Positions 19,852-29,217 are shown, counted from the first letter of the stretch. The stretch: DNA of 64,000 nt from Coraliomargarita sp. (GCA_024638885.1 JAHEJL010000004.1:1-64000), one strand, 5' to 3'. A program made the numbers and translations. The notes: generated from the letters alone by a model not told the origin.

Positions 19852-21096
19852 ATGCGCGACTACGTCCTCAGACGGTTGCTGCTAGTCCCACTGACTTTCG
19901 TGGGCATCACCTTCGTCGCGTTCTGCTTCACCCGCTTCGTGCCCGGCGGCCCGATCGAACAGGCCTTGGCCGAACGCCAGCAGGCCGACCGTAAGCGCAG
20001 CTCCGCCGCCCGGCCCACCGGCCCCGCTTCCCCCGAGGAACTCGACAACCTCAAGCGCCGTTACGGCTTCGACCGCTCGCTTCTCGAGGCCTACGCCATC
20101 TGGCTCGGCGTACGCCCGGGTCCCGCCGACTGGATCACCGTGCGCCTGGACAAGGACGGCAAAGCCGAAGCCGAAGTCGCCGACGAAAACAGCCCCAGCG
20201 GGATTCGTAAAGTAATGGTCTCACGCCACCTCTTAGACCACAGCCTCTTACTCCACTATCCCAGCAGCGTGGAAAAAGGAATCCCCGGTTGGTACGCCGA
20301 ATACGCCCCCTTGCCCGACGACCCGGACAAGGCGCCGCGCGTGCTCATCTATCGCCAAGCCTACGCCGGCCTGCTCCAGGCGGAGCTCGGCGACTCCACC
20401 ACCAGCGACAAGCCCGTCTGGGATGAGATCAAGGCACGCTTGCCGATCTCGACCTGGTTCGGCGGCTGGTCGCTCCTGCTCGCCTACGCGGTCTCGATCC
20501 CCCTCGGCGTCGCCAAGGCCTTGAAGCGCGACGGCTGGTTCGACCGCGGCTCCACGCAGGCGCTGTTCATCCTCTACTCCGTCCCCGGCTTCGTCCTCGC
20601 CGTCGCCGGTCTCAACCTCCTCTGCCATCAGCTCCACTGGTTCCCGTCGAAAGGCTTCGATTGGAACCACCCGTTCCACAGCACCGTGCTGCCGCTGGCC
20701 TGCGAGATGGTCGGGGCCTTCACCGCGCTGACGCTGTTCACGCGCAACGGCCTGCTCGACAACCTCACCGCCGACTACGTGCGCACCGCCAAGGCGAAGG
20801 GCCTGAGCAACGGCCGCATCGTGCTCGTGCACGTCCTGCGCAACTCGCTCATCCCCGTGGCCGCGACCTTCGGCGGCAACCTCGGCTTCTTCCTTACCGG
20901 CTCGTTCCTCATCGAGTTCACCTTCAACATCCCCGGCCTCGGCCTGCTGGGCTATGACGCCCTGGTCCATCGCGACTTCCCCGTCTTCCTCGGTCTCCTC
21001 ACCCTGTCCAGCCTCGCCATGCTGGTCGGCAACATCGTCTCCGACCTCTGCGTCGCCGCCGTCGACCCGCGCATCCGGTTCGACAAATCCGCATGA
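19852..21096 (+). CDS. yejB: YejB-like peptide ABC transporter permease
   Basis: This is an inner-membrane permease of the peptide/nickel ABC family. The 414-residue protein begins MRDYVLRRLLLVPLTF (TM1) with FVPGGPIEQA, and ends LVHRDFPVFLGLL...VDPRIRF, closely matching the C-terminus of E. coli YejB. The coupling-helix region (AKAKGLSNGRIVLVHVLRNS) is intact. Between TM1 and the transporter core, residues about 88-165 form an extra periplasmic segment not present in E. coli YejB. The ATG at 19852 is chosen because it begins TM1. It is first in a six-gene overlapping run (yejB-yejE-yejA-ATPase-ATPase-exosortase) that leads into glgA. Confidence 0.92.
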   Translation: MRDYVLRRLLLVPLTFVGITFVAFCFTRFVPGGPIEQALAERQQADRKRSSAARPTGPASPEELDNLKRRYGFDRSLLEAYAIWLGVRPGPADWITVRLDKDGKAEAEVADENSPSGIRKVMVSRHLLDHSLLLHYPSSVEKGIPGWYAEYAPLPDDPDKAPRVLIYRQAYAGLLQAELGDSTTSDKPVWDEIKARLPISTWFGGWSLLLAYAVSIPLGVAKALKRDGWFDRGSTQALFILYSVPGFVLAVAGLNLLCHQLHWFPSKGFDWNHPFHSTVLPLACEMVGAFTALTLFTRNGLLDNLTADYVRTAKAKGLSNGRIVLVHVLRNSLIPVAATFGGNLGFFLTGSFLIEFTFNIPGLGLLGYDALVHRDFPVFLGLLTLSSLAMLVGNIVSDLCVAAVDPRIRFDKSA

Positions 21097-22385
21097 GCTT
21101 CTTCGACCCGATCACGCTGGAGCGCTTCGCGCGGTTCCGTCGCCACCGGACGGGGTGGTGGTCGCTGCTGACGCTGCTCACGTTCTCCTTCCTCGCCCTG
21201 CTCGGCCCGCTGCTCGTCGGCAACCGTCCGCTCATCCTCAAGGTCGACGGCGTCACGCGCTTCCCGGTCTTCGCCGGCTTCATCTCCGGCCGCGAACTCG
21301 GCCTGGCGATCGAAGGCGAGCCGAACTACCGCCTCCTGGCCGAGGAACTGAAGGCGAACGGCCGCGGCTGGCTCATCTTGCCGTCCGTGCCCTTCGCGCC
21401 GGGCGAAGTCTGCGAAGTCATGCCCACCGTGACGCGGGACGCCGCCGGACGCTGGAACGACCCGCGCGGGCCGATCGCCGAAGGACGCATCTTCACGCTC
21501 AACGCCGACGGCAGCCGACGGCAGAACTGGACCATCGTCGACGGCCAGCCGCACGGCGATGCGCGCCTGTTCGCGGACGGCGTCGGCGTCGCCCGGGCGA
21601 AGTTCGTCGACGGCAAGGTCGCGCAGCGCGTGCCCGCGACCGACCGCACCGACTGGGAGCCGAAGGGCGCCCTGCGCACCCAGGTGCCGTCGCCCTGCCC
21701 GCCCGGACTCGACGGCCATTGGCTCGGCACGGACGAATCCGGCCACGACATCGTCGCGCGGCTCTTCGGCGGCTTCCGCCTGCTGCTCATTTCGGCGCTC
21801 ATCTACCTTCCGTGCGCCTACGGCATCGGCCTGATGCTCGGCGCCACCATGGGCTACTTCGGCGGCTGGTTCGACATGGTGTCACAGCGCGCCATGGAGA
21901 TCTGGTCCAACATCCCGTTCCTCTACGCCATCATCTTCCTCGCCAGCCTGCTCGAGCCGTCGCTGGCCGTCCTGGTGCTCATCCTCGTCGCGTTCTCGTG
22001 GATCGGCCTCGCCCAGCAGCTCCGCGCCTCCGCCTACCAGGTCTCCGCCCGCGACTATGTCACCGCCTCCCGGGCGCTCGGCGCCGGCCACGCGCGCATC
22101 ATCTGGCGACACATCCTGCCGAACTGCACGACGATCATCCTCACCACGCTGCCGTTCAGCCTGCACGGCCTGGTCTTCTCCCTCTCCGCCCTCGACTACC
22201 TGGGCTTCGGCCTGCCGCCCACCGAGCCGTCGTGGGGCGAGCTGCTCCACCAAGCCAAGGAGAACTGGGCCGCCTGGTGGATCCTCGGCCCCACGCTCAC
22301 CTGCCTCGTCGGCACCATGGTCATGATCAACTCGATCGGCGAAGCGCTCCAGGACGCCTTCGACGTGCGTCGCTCCCAGCAATGA
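21093..22385 (+). CDS. yejE: YejE-like peptide ABC transporter permease
   Basis: This is the second permease of the Yej-type transporter. It overlaps yejB by ATGA. The 430 residues start FARFRRHRTGWWSLLTLLTF, matching YejE, with LGTDESGHDIVARLFGG before TM2 and the coupling helix ASRALGAGHARIIWRHILPN. It ends GEALQDAFDVRR, like YejE. E. coli YejE is about 341 residues; the extra length is mainly a periplasmic segment at residues about 108-200 just before LGTDESG. It works with YejA and the two ATPases below. Confidence 0.92.
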   Translation: MSFFDPITLERFARFRRHRTGWWSLLTLLTFSFLALLGPLLVGNRPLILKVDGVTRFPVFAGFISGRELGLAIEGEPNYRLLAEELKANGRGWLILPSVPFAPGEVCEVMPTVTRDAAGRWNDPRGPIAEGRIFTLNADGSRRQNWTIVDGQPHGDARLFADGVGVARAKFVDGKVAQRVPATDRTDWEPKGALRTQVPSPCPPGLDGHWLGTDESGHDIVARLFGGFRLLLISALIYLPCAYGIGLMLGATMGYFGGWFDMVSQRAMEIWSNIPFLYAIIFLASLLEPSLAVLVLILVAFSWIGLAQQLRASAYQVSARDYVTASRALGAGHARIIWRHILPNCTTIILTTLPFSLHGLVFSLSALDYLGFGLPPTEPSWGELLHQAKENWAAWWILGPTLTCLVGTMVMINSIGEALQDAFDVRRSQQ

Positions 22386-24265
22386 GAACGCTCCTCGCCC
22401 TCCTCCTCGCCCTGACGTCCGCGTCGGCCCAGACCTACGAAGACCCGAAGGCCGCGGCTTACTACGCCGAGCATCAGGATTTCTTCCGCTTCGCGACGCC
22501 GGCCGACCTCCCGAAGGACCTCGTCTGGCATGATGGCTCGGAGCAGAAGGAGTTCGCCGATCCGCGCGCCGTCCGCGGAGGCACGCTCCGCCAGTTCACC
22601 ACCGGCACGCCGCCGACGCTCCGTCGCGTCGGCCCCAACGCCAACAACGGCTTCCGCGGCGAACTCTACGACAACAACGACTTCGGCCTGCTATCGTCGC
22701 ACCCGAACACCGACGAGCCCATCCCCGCCCTGGCGACCAGCTGGGCGATGTCGCCCGACGGCATGACGGCCTACTTCCGCCTCGACCCGAACGCGAAGTT
22801 CACGGACGGCCAGCCGATCACCGCGGACGACTACTTCTACGCCTTCTACTTCCATCGTTCGCCCTGGGCGAAGGCGGACTGGTATGCCGACTTCTATACC
22901 CGCGAATGGGGCGGCATCACGAAATACGACGCCTACACGATCGGCATCAAGGCGCCGCGGAAGCGCCCTTATCAGCTCGAACAGCTCGGCGAACTGCGGC
23001 CGCTGCCCAGGAACTTCTTCAAGGACTTCGGCCCGAACTACGAGAAGCTGTACAACGACCGCTTCCACCCGACCTCCGGTCCGTACTACGTGAGCCCGGC
23101 CGGCTTCCAGCGCGAGAAGTCCGTCACCCTCACCCGCGTCAAGGAATGGTGGGGCGACCGGCGTAAGTTCTACCGTCACCGCTACAATCCCGACGCCATC
23201 GAGTACACCGTGATCCGCGAACTCGACAGCGCCTACGCCTCGATGCTCGCCGGCGAGATCGACTTCATGCCGATCATGATGCCGCGCTACTGGTATGGCA
23301 CCAACGAGAAGAAAGCCTACCTGCACGGCTACCTGACCAAGGCGCAGTTCTTCAACGACATCCCCCGCCCGCCCTACGGTCTCTACCTCAACACCCAGAA
23401 GCCCCTGCTGTCCGACCTCAACGTCCGCGTCGGCCTCCAGCACGCCACCGACTTCCAGCGCGTCATCGACGGCTTCTATCGCGGGGACTACGAGCGCCTG
23501 AACCAGTTCAGCGAAGGCCTCGGCAAGTTCACCGACCCCTCGATCCGCCCCCGGCGCTATTCGCCCGAACTGGCCCGCGCCGCCTTCGCCAAGGCCGGCT
23601 TCACCCGGATGGGCGACGACGGCATCCTCGTGAACGCGGCCGGCGAACGGCTCTCCTTCCGCCTCACGTTCGACACGTCCGACCGCCGCAAATACCTCGC
23701 CACCCTCGTCGAGTCGGCCCGACGCTGCGGCGTCGAATACCGGCCCGAGACGCTCGAGCACACCACGCTGTATCGCAAGGTCATGGAGAAGAACCATGAC
23801 ATCGTCTTCTGGGCCTGGTCCGTCTCCAGCCGCCTGCCGGCCCTCTGGGAATCGCACCACACCGACAACGCCGTCGAAGTCCTCGCCGACGGACGCAAGG
23901 TGCCCAAGCGCCAGACGAACAACATCACCGGCATCGACGACCCGGAGCTCTCGAAGCTGATCGACCGCTTCCGGGCGGCGACCGAGGAAGACGAGATGAT
24001 CAAGCTGTCGTTCGCCATGCAGCGCCGTATCCACGACCTCGCCGACTTCATCCCCGGCTTCCGCGTGCCCGGCTACCGCATCGCCCACTGGGACTGGGTG
24101 AAGTTCCCGGCCGGCTTCGACGTGCGTGGCGCCGAAGACCCCGGCCAGTACGGTCTCTTCTGGCTCGACCCCAAGCAACGCGAAACCGACCTCAAGGATT
24201 TCCGCGCCGGCAAGGTCCGCGGCGCGCCGAAGACCGTCATCGAGGATCGCTGGCGCACCGAATGA
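22382..24265 (+). CDS. yejA: Extracellular peptide-binding protein of the Yej-type ABC transporter
   Basis: This is a solute-binding protein (SBP_bac_5 family) that captures peptides in the periplasm and hands them to YejBE. It has 627 residues and a signal peptide (MRTLLALLLALTSASAQ). Family blocks include GTLRQFTTGTPPTLRRVGPN, LATSWAMSPDGMTAYFRL and GPYYVSPAGF. The start overlaps the yejE stop by ATGA. E. coli YejABEF imports the peptide-nucleotide antibiotic microcin C and other peptides; the substrate here is unknown. No Cys lipobox is seen, so it is probably soluble. Confidence 0.9.
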   Translation: MRTLLALLLALTSASAQTYEDPKAAAYYAEHQDFFRFATPADLPKDLVWHDGSEQKEFADPRAVRGGTLRQFTTGTPPTLRRVGPNANNGFRGELYDNNDFGLLSSHPNTDEPIPALATSWAMSPDGMTAYFRLDPNAKFTDGQPITADDYFYAFYFHRSPWAKADWYADFYTREWGGITKYDAYTIGIKAPRKRPYQLEQLGELRPLPRNFFKDFGPNYEKLYNDRFHPTSGPYYVSPAGFQREKSVTLTRVKEWWGDRRKFYRHRYNPDAIEYTVIRELDSAYASMLAGEIDFMPIMMPRYWYGTNEKKAYLHGYLTKAQFFNDIPRPPYGLYLNTQKPLLSDLNVRVGLQHATDFQRVIDGFYRGDYERLNQFSEGLGKFTDPSIRPRRYSPELARAAFAKAGFTRMGDDGILVNAAGERLSFRLTFDTSDRRKYLATLVESARRCGVEYRPETLEHTTLYRKVMEKNHDIVFWAWSVSSRLPALWESHHTDNAVEVLADGRKVPKRQTNNITGIDDPELSKLIDRFRAATEEDEMIKLSFAMQRRIHDLADFIPGFRVPGYRIAHWDWVKFPAGFDVRGAEDPGQYGLFWLDPKQRETDLKDFRAGKVRGAPKTVIEDRWRTE

Positions 24266-24314
24266 CCGCCGTTCTTCCTTCCCCTTCGCCCCCGCCCGAC
24301 CTATGTTGTCGCCC

Positions 24315-25160
24315 ATGTCCGCCGAGCCCCTCCTGAAAGTCCAGGACCTCAGCGTCACCTTCCGCACCGGTGACCGCGCGACCGTCGCCGCCCAAGGCGT
24401 CAGCTACGAACTCGCCGCCGGCGAAGTCCTCGCCGTCGTCGGCGAATCCGGCTCCGGCAAGTCCGTCACCGCCCTCGCCCTCACCCGCCTCCTGCCGCCG
24501 GAGCCCACCTGCTCCCTCACGGGCTCGGTGAAACTGGCGGGCGTCGAGCTGCTCGGCCTGCCCGAGGCCAAGCTCGCCAAGGTCCGCGGCGGCTCGATCG
24601 CCTATATCTTCCAGGAACCCGGCACCTCGCTCAATCCGGTCTACACGATCGGCTTCCAGGTCGGCGAGGCCATCGCCCTCCATCGCCCGGACATCAAGGA
24701 TGTGCGCGCCGAAGTCGTCCGCGCCCTCGCGGAGGTCCACATCAACGACCCGCAGCGCGTCGCCGACCAGTATCCCCACGAGCTTTCCGGCGGCATGCAG
24801 CAGCGCGCGATGATCGCCATGGCGCTGGCCTGCGACCCGAAGATCCTCGTGGCCGACGAGCCGACCACCGCCCTCGACGTCACCATCCAGAAGGAGATCA
24901 TGGACCTCCTCGCCCGCCTGCGTCGCGAGCGCGGCATGAGCATCATCCTCATCACCCACAACTTCGGCATCGTCGCGAACTTCGCCGACAAGGTGCAGGT
25001 GATGTGGAAGGGTCGCATCGTCGAGCAAGGCCCGGTCGCCGAGATCATGCGCACGCAGACGCACCCGTACACCAAGGCCCTCATCGCCTGCATCCCGCGC
25101 CTCGGCCAGCGTCGCCGTCGCCTCACCACCCTGTCCGACGAACTCAAGGTCTCCCGATGA
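24315..25160 (+). CDS. Peptide ABC transporter ATP-binding protein (OppD/YejF N-half type)
   Basis: This 281-residue ATPase energises the Yej-type permeases. Walker A is GESGSGKS near residue 45, the Q-loop is IFQEPGTSLNP, the ABC signature is LSGGMQQR, and Walker B is ILVADEPTTALD. The C-terminal segment THPYTKALIACIPRL is the OppD/DppD oligopeptide-type tail. In E. coli YejF both ATPase halves are fused; here they are separate genes. The ATG at 24315 is preferred over 24303 because it begins the ABC domain directly. It follows yejA by about 50 bases. Confidence 0.92.
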   Translation: MSAEPLLKVQDLSVTFRTGDRATVAAQGVSYELAAGEVLAVVGESGSGKSVTALALTRLLPPEPTCSLTGSVKLAGVELLGLPEAKLAKVRGGSIAYIFQEPGTSLNPVYTIGFQVGEAIALHRPDIKDVRAEVVRALAEVHINDPQRVADQYPHELSGGMQQRAMIAMALACDPKILVADEPTTALDVTIQKEIMDLLARLRRERGMSIILITHNFGIVANFADKVQVMWKGRIVEQGPVAEIMRTQTHPYTKALIACIPRLGQRRRRLTTLSDELKVSR

Positions 25161-25948
25161 GCGACAACCTCCTCGAAATCTCCGGCCTCTCCGTCCACTA
25201 CCCCGGCCGGGCCAACTGGTTCTTCCAGAAGGCGGCGCCGAAGAAGGCCGTCGACGACATCTCCTTCGTCGTCCCCAAGGGCAAGACCGTCGGGCTCGTC
25301 GGCGAGTCCGGTTCGGGCAAGACCACGACCGGCCGCGCCATCGTGAAGCTCGCGCCGCTGACCGCGGGCAAGATCACCTACCAGGGCCAGGACATCGGCA
25401 CCCTCTCGAACGCGGCCTTCCTCCCGTGGCGCAAGAAGATCCAGATGATCTTCCAGGACCCGTATAACTCCCTCAACCCGCGCGCCGATATCCTCAGCAT
25501 CCTGTCGGAACCGCTCGAGATCCACTTCCCCGGCATGACGCGCGCCGACCGCGAAGCCCGCTGCGCCGAACTCCTCCGCAGCGTCCAGCTTCCGGCCGAG
25601 CACCTCCGCCGCCACCCGCATGAATTCTCCGGCGGCCAGCGACAGCGCATCGGCATCGCCCGCGCCCTCGCCGTGCAGCCCGAGCTCATCATCTGCGACG
25701 AGCCCGTCTCCGCGCTCGACGTCTCCGTCCAGGCGGAAGTCGTCAACCTGCTCCAGGACCTCCAGGAACAGCTCGGCCTCACCTACCTCTTCATCGCCCA
25801 CGACCTCGCGGTCGTCGAACACGTGAGCGACCACATCCTCGTGATGTCCAAGGGCAAGATCGTCGAGCAAGGCACGCCGTCCGAGATCCTCGGCAATCCG
25901 CAGCAGGCCTACACCAAGACCCTGCTGGCCGCGGTGCCCCGGTTCTGA
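25157..25948 (+). CDS. Peptide ABC transporter ATP-binding protein (OppF/YejF C-half type)
   Basis: This is the second ATPase of the transporter, 263 residues, overlapping the previous gene by ATGA. Walker A is GESGSGKTT, the Q-loop is IFQDPYNSLNPR, the signature is FSGGQRQRIGIARAL, and Walker B is LIICDEPVSALD. The tail PQQAYTKTLLAAVP is the OppF-type peptide-transporter ending. With its neighbour it equals the fused YejF. It overlaps the downstream exosortase gene by one base. Confidence 0.92.
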   Translation: MSDNLLEISGLSVHYPGRANWFFQKAAPKKAVDDISFVVPKGKTVGLVGESGSGKTTTGRAIVKLAPLTAGKITYQGQDIGTLSNAAFLPWRKKIQMIFQDPYNSLNPRADILSILSEPLEIHFPGMTRADREARCAELLRSVQLPAEHLRRHPHEFSGGQRQRIGIARALAVQPELIICDEPVSALDVSVQAEVVNLLQDLQEQLGLTYLFIAHDLAVVEHVSDHILVMSKGKIVEQGTPSEILGNPQQAYTKTLLAAVPRF

Positions 25949-26967
25949 TGTCGGCGGCCAACCAGTCGAAGCTGGACGGCACGACCCGCGGACTGGGCCT
26001 GCTGCTCGTCGGCATGGCGGCGTTTACGACCTGGGATCAGTGGGCCATCTGGAGCACCAAGGACGACTACACCTTCGGTTACCTCGTGCCGTTCTTCTCG
26101 GCCTACGTCCTCTGGGACCGCTGGGAGGACCTGCGCGCCCTGCTCACCGGCGAGCGCAGCGCAGTCGCCGCGCCCACGTCGCCCGGCCTCCTCGTCATGG
26201 CCCAGCTGCTGGCCTTCGGCTCGCTTGCGCTCTTCGGCGGCGGCGCCGCCGCCCGCGCCATCTTCGGCACCGGCATCGGCCCGACCCTCGCCATCTCGTT
26301 CGGCCTGACCGGCGCCGCGCTGGCCTGCGCCTTCCTTTCCGTGCGCGGGCCGCAGGAGGCCGCCGCGGACGGCGTCACGCGCTGGCGGGCCGTCGGCCTG
26401 ATGGTCTTCCCCGCGGGCGTGTGGCTGATCTCGGGCCCGTTCCTCTACCTCGTCGACAACCAGATCAAAGGCGAGCTGCTGACGAACGTCACCGAGATCG
26501 TCTCCGGCATCCTGCGCGCGAACGACCACGCCATCCGCGTCAACGGCAACACCATCGTCTTCCCCAACGGCGACGCCGTCGGCGTCGCGGAGGCCTGCTC
26601 CGGCATCCGTTCGCTCTCCGCCTGCGTCTTCGCGGGCGCCTTCCTCGGCGCCGTCTTCCTCGAAGGCGGCTTCCCCGGCGCCCTGCTCCGCCGCGTCTCG
26701 CTGATCGCCCTCGCCGGCGTCACCGCGATCCTGCTGAACATCGGCCGCAACACCTTCCTCACCTTCCACGCGCTGCACCACGGCTCGAAGTCGCTCGAAC
26801 GCGACCTCGCCGGGATCGAGCACGGGCAGCCCGGCTTCTCGTCGCTCGGCACCGTGCATGATTTGGCTGGCAATGTCGCCATGGTCGCCGCCCTTATCCT
26901 GCTCGTGGCCTTCGTCCCGCTGCTCAACCGCCTCGGGCGCCCCCGCGACCACCGACCTTCCGCATGA
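25948..26967 (+). CDS. Exosortase/archaeosortase family membrane protein
   Basis: Exosortases are membrane transpeptidase-like enzymes that process PEP-CTERM-type surface proteins. This 339-residue protein has multiple hydrophobic segments and the family catalytic triad: Cys217 in EACSGIR, Arg267 in NIGRNTFLTF and His304 in VHDLAG. The start (25948) shares one base with the previous stop, and its stop overlaps glgA by ATGA, so it is firmly inside a transporter/glgA transcription unit. No gene with a clear PEP-CTERM tail is seen in the window. The exact subtype cannot be assigned from sequence alone. Confidence 0.9.
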   Translation: MSAANQSKLDGTTRGLGLLLVGMAAFTTWDQWAIWSTKDDYTFGYLVPFFSAYVLWDRWEDLRALLTGERSAVAAPTSPGLLVMAQLLAFGSLALFGGGAAARAIFGTGIGPTLAISFGLTGAALACAFLSVRGPQEAAADGVTRWRAVGLMVFPAGVWLISGPFLYLVDNQIKGELLTNVTEIVSGILRANDHAIRVNGNTIVFPNGDAVGVAEACSGIRSLSACVFAGAFLGAVFLEGGFPGALLRRVSLIALAGVTAILLNIGRNTFLTFHALHHGSKSLERDLAGIEHGQPGFSSLGTVHDLAGNVAMVAALILLVAFVPLLNRLGRPRDHRPSA

Positions 26968-28388
26968 GAATCCTTTTCGTGACTCCCGAACTGGCGCCCT
27001 GGTCCAAGGCCGGCGGCCTCGGCGACGCCACCGTGGCGCTGGGCAAGGCCCTCGCCGCCAAGGGACATGAGGTGCGCGCCGTGACGCCGCTCTACGGCTC
27101 CGTCCCCGGACGCGAGAAGATGGGCACGCTCATCGAGTCCCTCAAGGTCGGCGTGCATGGCGACCCGCGCAAGGCCGGCTGCCGCGTCCGCACGCTCACC
27201 GTCTCGCCGAAGTTCGAAGCCTGGTTCGTCGAGCACGAGGACTTCTACGGAGCCCGCGAGATCTACCCGCCGCGCGACGACGCCGGCGAACGCGCCGCCT
27301 TCTACGGCCGCGCCGCCCTCGACGCGTGCCTCACCACGAGCTGGATCCCCGACATCGTCCATTGCCACGACTGGACGGCCGGCCTCGTGCCCGTGCTGCT
27401 CAACACCACGCTGAAGCACACCGCGCTCGGCGCCGCGAAGTCGGTCATCTCGATCCACAACCTGCAGCACCAAGGCCTCTACCCGAAGCGCATCATGGCA
27501 TACCTCGGCCTGCCGGAGTTCCTCTGGAGCCCGCAGGAACTCGAATGCCTCGGCGGCGTGAACTTCCTCAAAGGCGGCATCCTGCACGCCGGCAAGGTCA
27601 TCACCGTCAGCCCGACCTACGCGCAGGAGATCCTCACGCCGGCCTTCGGCTACGGGCTCGACGACGTCGTCCGCCGCCGCGCCGGCGCGTTGCGCGGCAT
27701 CCTCAACGGCGTCGACCGCGACGAATGGAATCCGGCCGACGACAAGCACATCGCCAAGGCCTTCAGCGCCCAGCAGCCCGCCGGCAAGGCGGAGTGCAAG
27801 ACCGCCCTGCTCCGCGAGCTCGGCCTGGCCACCGACCGCTCCGTGCCGCTCGTCGGCGTCGTCTCGCGCCTCTGGGAACAGAAGGGCCTCGACCTCGCCG
27901 TCGGCGTCCTGCCGAAGTTCCTGCGCGAAGGGAAGCTGCAGTTCGTCCTCCTCGGCAGCGGCGACACCTGGCTCGAGAACGAGTTCAAGCGCCTCGCGAC
28001 CGACTTCCCGCAGCTCTGCGCCGTACGCATCGGTTACGACAACGGCCTCTCCCACCGGATCGAAGCCGGCGCCGACTTCTTCCTCATGCCGAGCCGCTTC
28101 GAACCCTGCGGCCTCAACCAGATGTACTCCATGGCTTACGGCACCCTGCCGATCGTCCGGGCCACCGGCGGCCTGGCGGACACCGTCACCGGCTGGGATG
28201 GGAAGAAAAAGGGTACCGGGATCGTTTTCGAGCACGCCGACCAGGGAGGCATCGAGTGGGCCCTCCGCCGGGCGCTGGAGCTTTATCAGCAGCCCGCGGC
28301 CTATCAGGCGCTCCAGCAGACCGCCATGTCCGCCGAGTTCAGCTGGGCGAAGTCCGCGGAAGCCCACCTGGAGTGCTATCTCGCCTAG
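26964..28388 (+). CDS. glgA: Glycogen synthase (ADP-glucose type)
   Basis: This GT5-family enzyme extends alpha-1,4-glucan from ADP-glucose. It has 474 residues, the normal length. The N-terminal signature KAGGLGDAT near residue 16 binds the nucleotide-sugar; the C-terminal SRFEPCGLNQMYSMAYG carries the retaining-transferase glutamate. It overlaps the exosortase gene by ATGA, an unusual neighbour for glgA. A hairpin at 28417 ends the transcript. Bacterial-type ADP-glucose rather than UDP-glucose use is inferred from the GT5 pattern. Confidence 0.95.
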   Translation: MRILFVTPELAPWSKAGGLGDATVALGKALAAKGHEVRAVTPLYGSVPGREKMGTLIESLKVGVHGDPRKAGCRVRTLTVSPKFEAWFVEHEDFYGAREIYPPRDDAGERAAFYGRAALDACLTTSWIPDIVHCHDWTAGLVPVLLNTTLKHTALGAAKSVISIHNLQHQGLYPKRIMAYLGLPEFLWSPQELECLGGVNFLKGGILHAGKVITVSPTYAQEILTPAFGYGLDDVVRRRAGALRGILNGVDRDEWNPADDKHIAKAFSAQQPAGKAECKTALLRELGLATDRSVPLVGVVSRLWEQKGLDLAVGVLPKFLREGKLQFVLLGSGDTWLENEFKRLATDFPQLCAVRIGYDNGLSHRIEAGADFFLMPSRFEPCGLNQMYSMAYGTLPIVRATGGLADTVTGWDGKKKGTGIVFEHADQGGIEWALRRALELYQQPAAYQALQQTAMSAEFSWAKSAEAHLECYLA

Positions 28389-28416
28389 AATCAGCGACTT
28401 AACGCCTAAAATACGG

Positions 28417-28453
28417 CAGACTTGGCTCCTTTTTGAGCAAAGTCTGGGGTTTT
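28417..28453 (+). terminator. Probable terminator after glgA
   Basis: A 12-base stem with one mismatch (28417-28428 with 28435-28446, CAGACTTGGCTC/GAGCAAAGTCTG) has a 6-base loop and is followed by GGGTTTTA. Confidence 0.7.
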
Positions 28454-28523
28454 ATCGCCATTCTGACCCGAATTGTAGAAAAATATGGCAATTTGGCAAA
28501 GATTGGGCACATCGGAAGACGCA

Positions 28524-29153
28524 ATGAAGCACACCTCCATCACCCTCCTCACCCTCACCGCCGCCGCTAGCTTCGCTCAGTCGGCGCCCGCCGCTGCCTC
28601 GGCGTTCACCACCTCTGGCAACCTGTCGATCACCAGCGACTACGTCTTCCGTGGTCTCTCCCAGACCGCTGGCAAGGCCGCCGTCCAGGGTGGCTACGAC
28701 GTCTCCCACTCCTCCGGCCTCTCCGCCGGCGTCTGGGCTTCCAACGTCTCCTCCGCCATCGGCGGTCTCGAAATCGACCTCTACGCCAACTACGGCTTCA
28801 AGGTCGGCGCTGTCGACGTCTCCGTCGGCTACATCAACTACGTTTACAACACCGCTGCTAACGGCGGCGAAGCCAACGTCTCGGCCACCTACGCTGGTCT
28901 CCAGCTCAAGGCCTCCAAGGGCGTCAACGGCACCCTGAACGACTACTACTACGAAGCCAACTACAGCCGCGACATCGCCCAGGTCAAGGGTCTCAGCCTC
29001 GGTCTCCACTACGGTTCCGACCGCGTGACCACCAACAACGACTACGCGATCTCCCTCAGCTACCCCGTGCTCGGCTTCACCGGCACCGTGGCCTTCTCGG
29101 ACATCCAGAACGGCGAAAGCATCACCGCTTTCTCCCTCAAGAAGACCTTCTAA
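28524..29153 (+). CDS. TorF-family putative outer-membrane porin
   Basis: This 209-residue exported protein has a signal peptide (HTSITLLTLTAAASFAQSA) and alternating aromatic/polar beta-strands, for example SITSDYVFRGLSQTAGKAAV, typical of the TorF/CHP02001 family of small putative porins. It ends in Phe (LKKTF), as outer-membrane beta-barrels often do. The ATG at 28524 is preferred over the upstream one at 28485 because it begins the signal peptide. It is flanked by terminators on both sides and preceded by an AT-rich region likely to hold its promoter. The transported solute is not known. Confidence 0.85.
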   Translation: MKHTSITLLTLTAAASFAQSAPAAASAFTTSGNLSITSDYVFRGLSQTAGKAAVQGGYDVSHSSGLSAGVWASNVSSAIGGLEIDLYANYGFKVGAVDVSVGYINYVYNTAANGGEANVSATYAGLQLKASKGVNGTLNDYYYEANYSRDIAQVKGLSLGLHYGSDRVTTNNDYAISLSYPVLGFTGTVAFSDIQNGESITAFSLKKTF

Positions 29154-29177
29154 GGTCTGAGCCGAAAACCATAGCGA

Positions 29178-29217
29178 AAGGGGTGCTTTCCGGGAGGAGA
29201 GCACCCCTTCTTCTTTG
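29178..29217 (+). terminator. Intrinsic terminator of the porin gene
   Basis: The stem AAGGGGTGCT (29178-29187) pairs with AGCACCCCTT (29200-29209) around a 12-base loop, followed by CTTCTTTG. Confidence 0.85.

Noticed and set aside
20954..22381. Long in-frame extension upstream of yejA
   Set aside because: The region is yejB and yejE in other frames; the signal peptide fixes the start at 22382.
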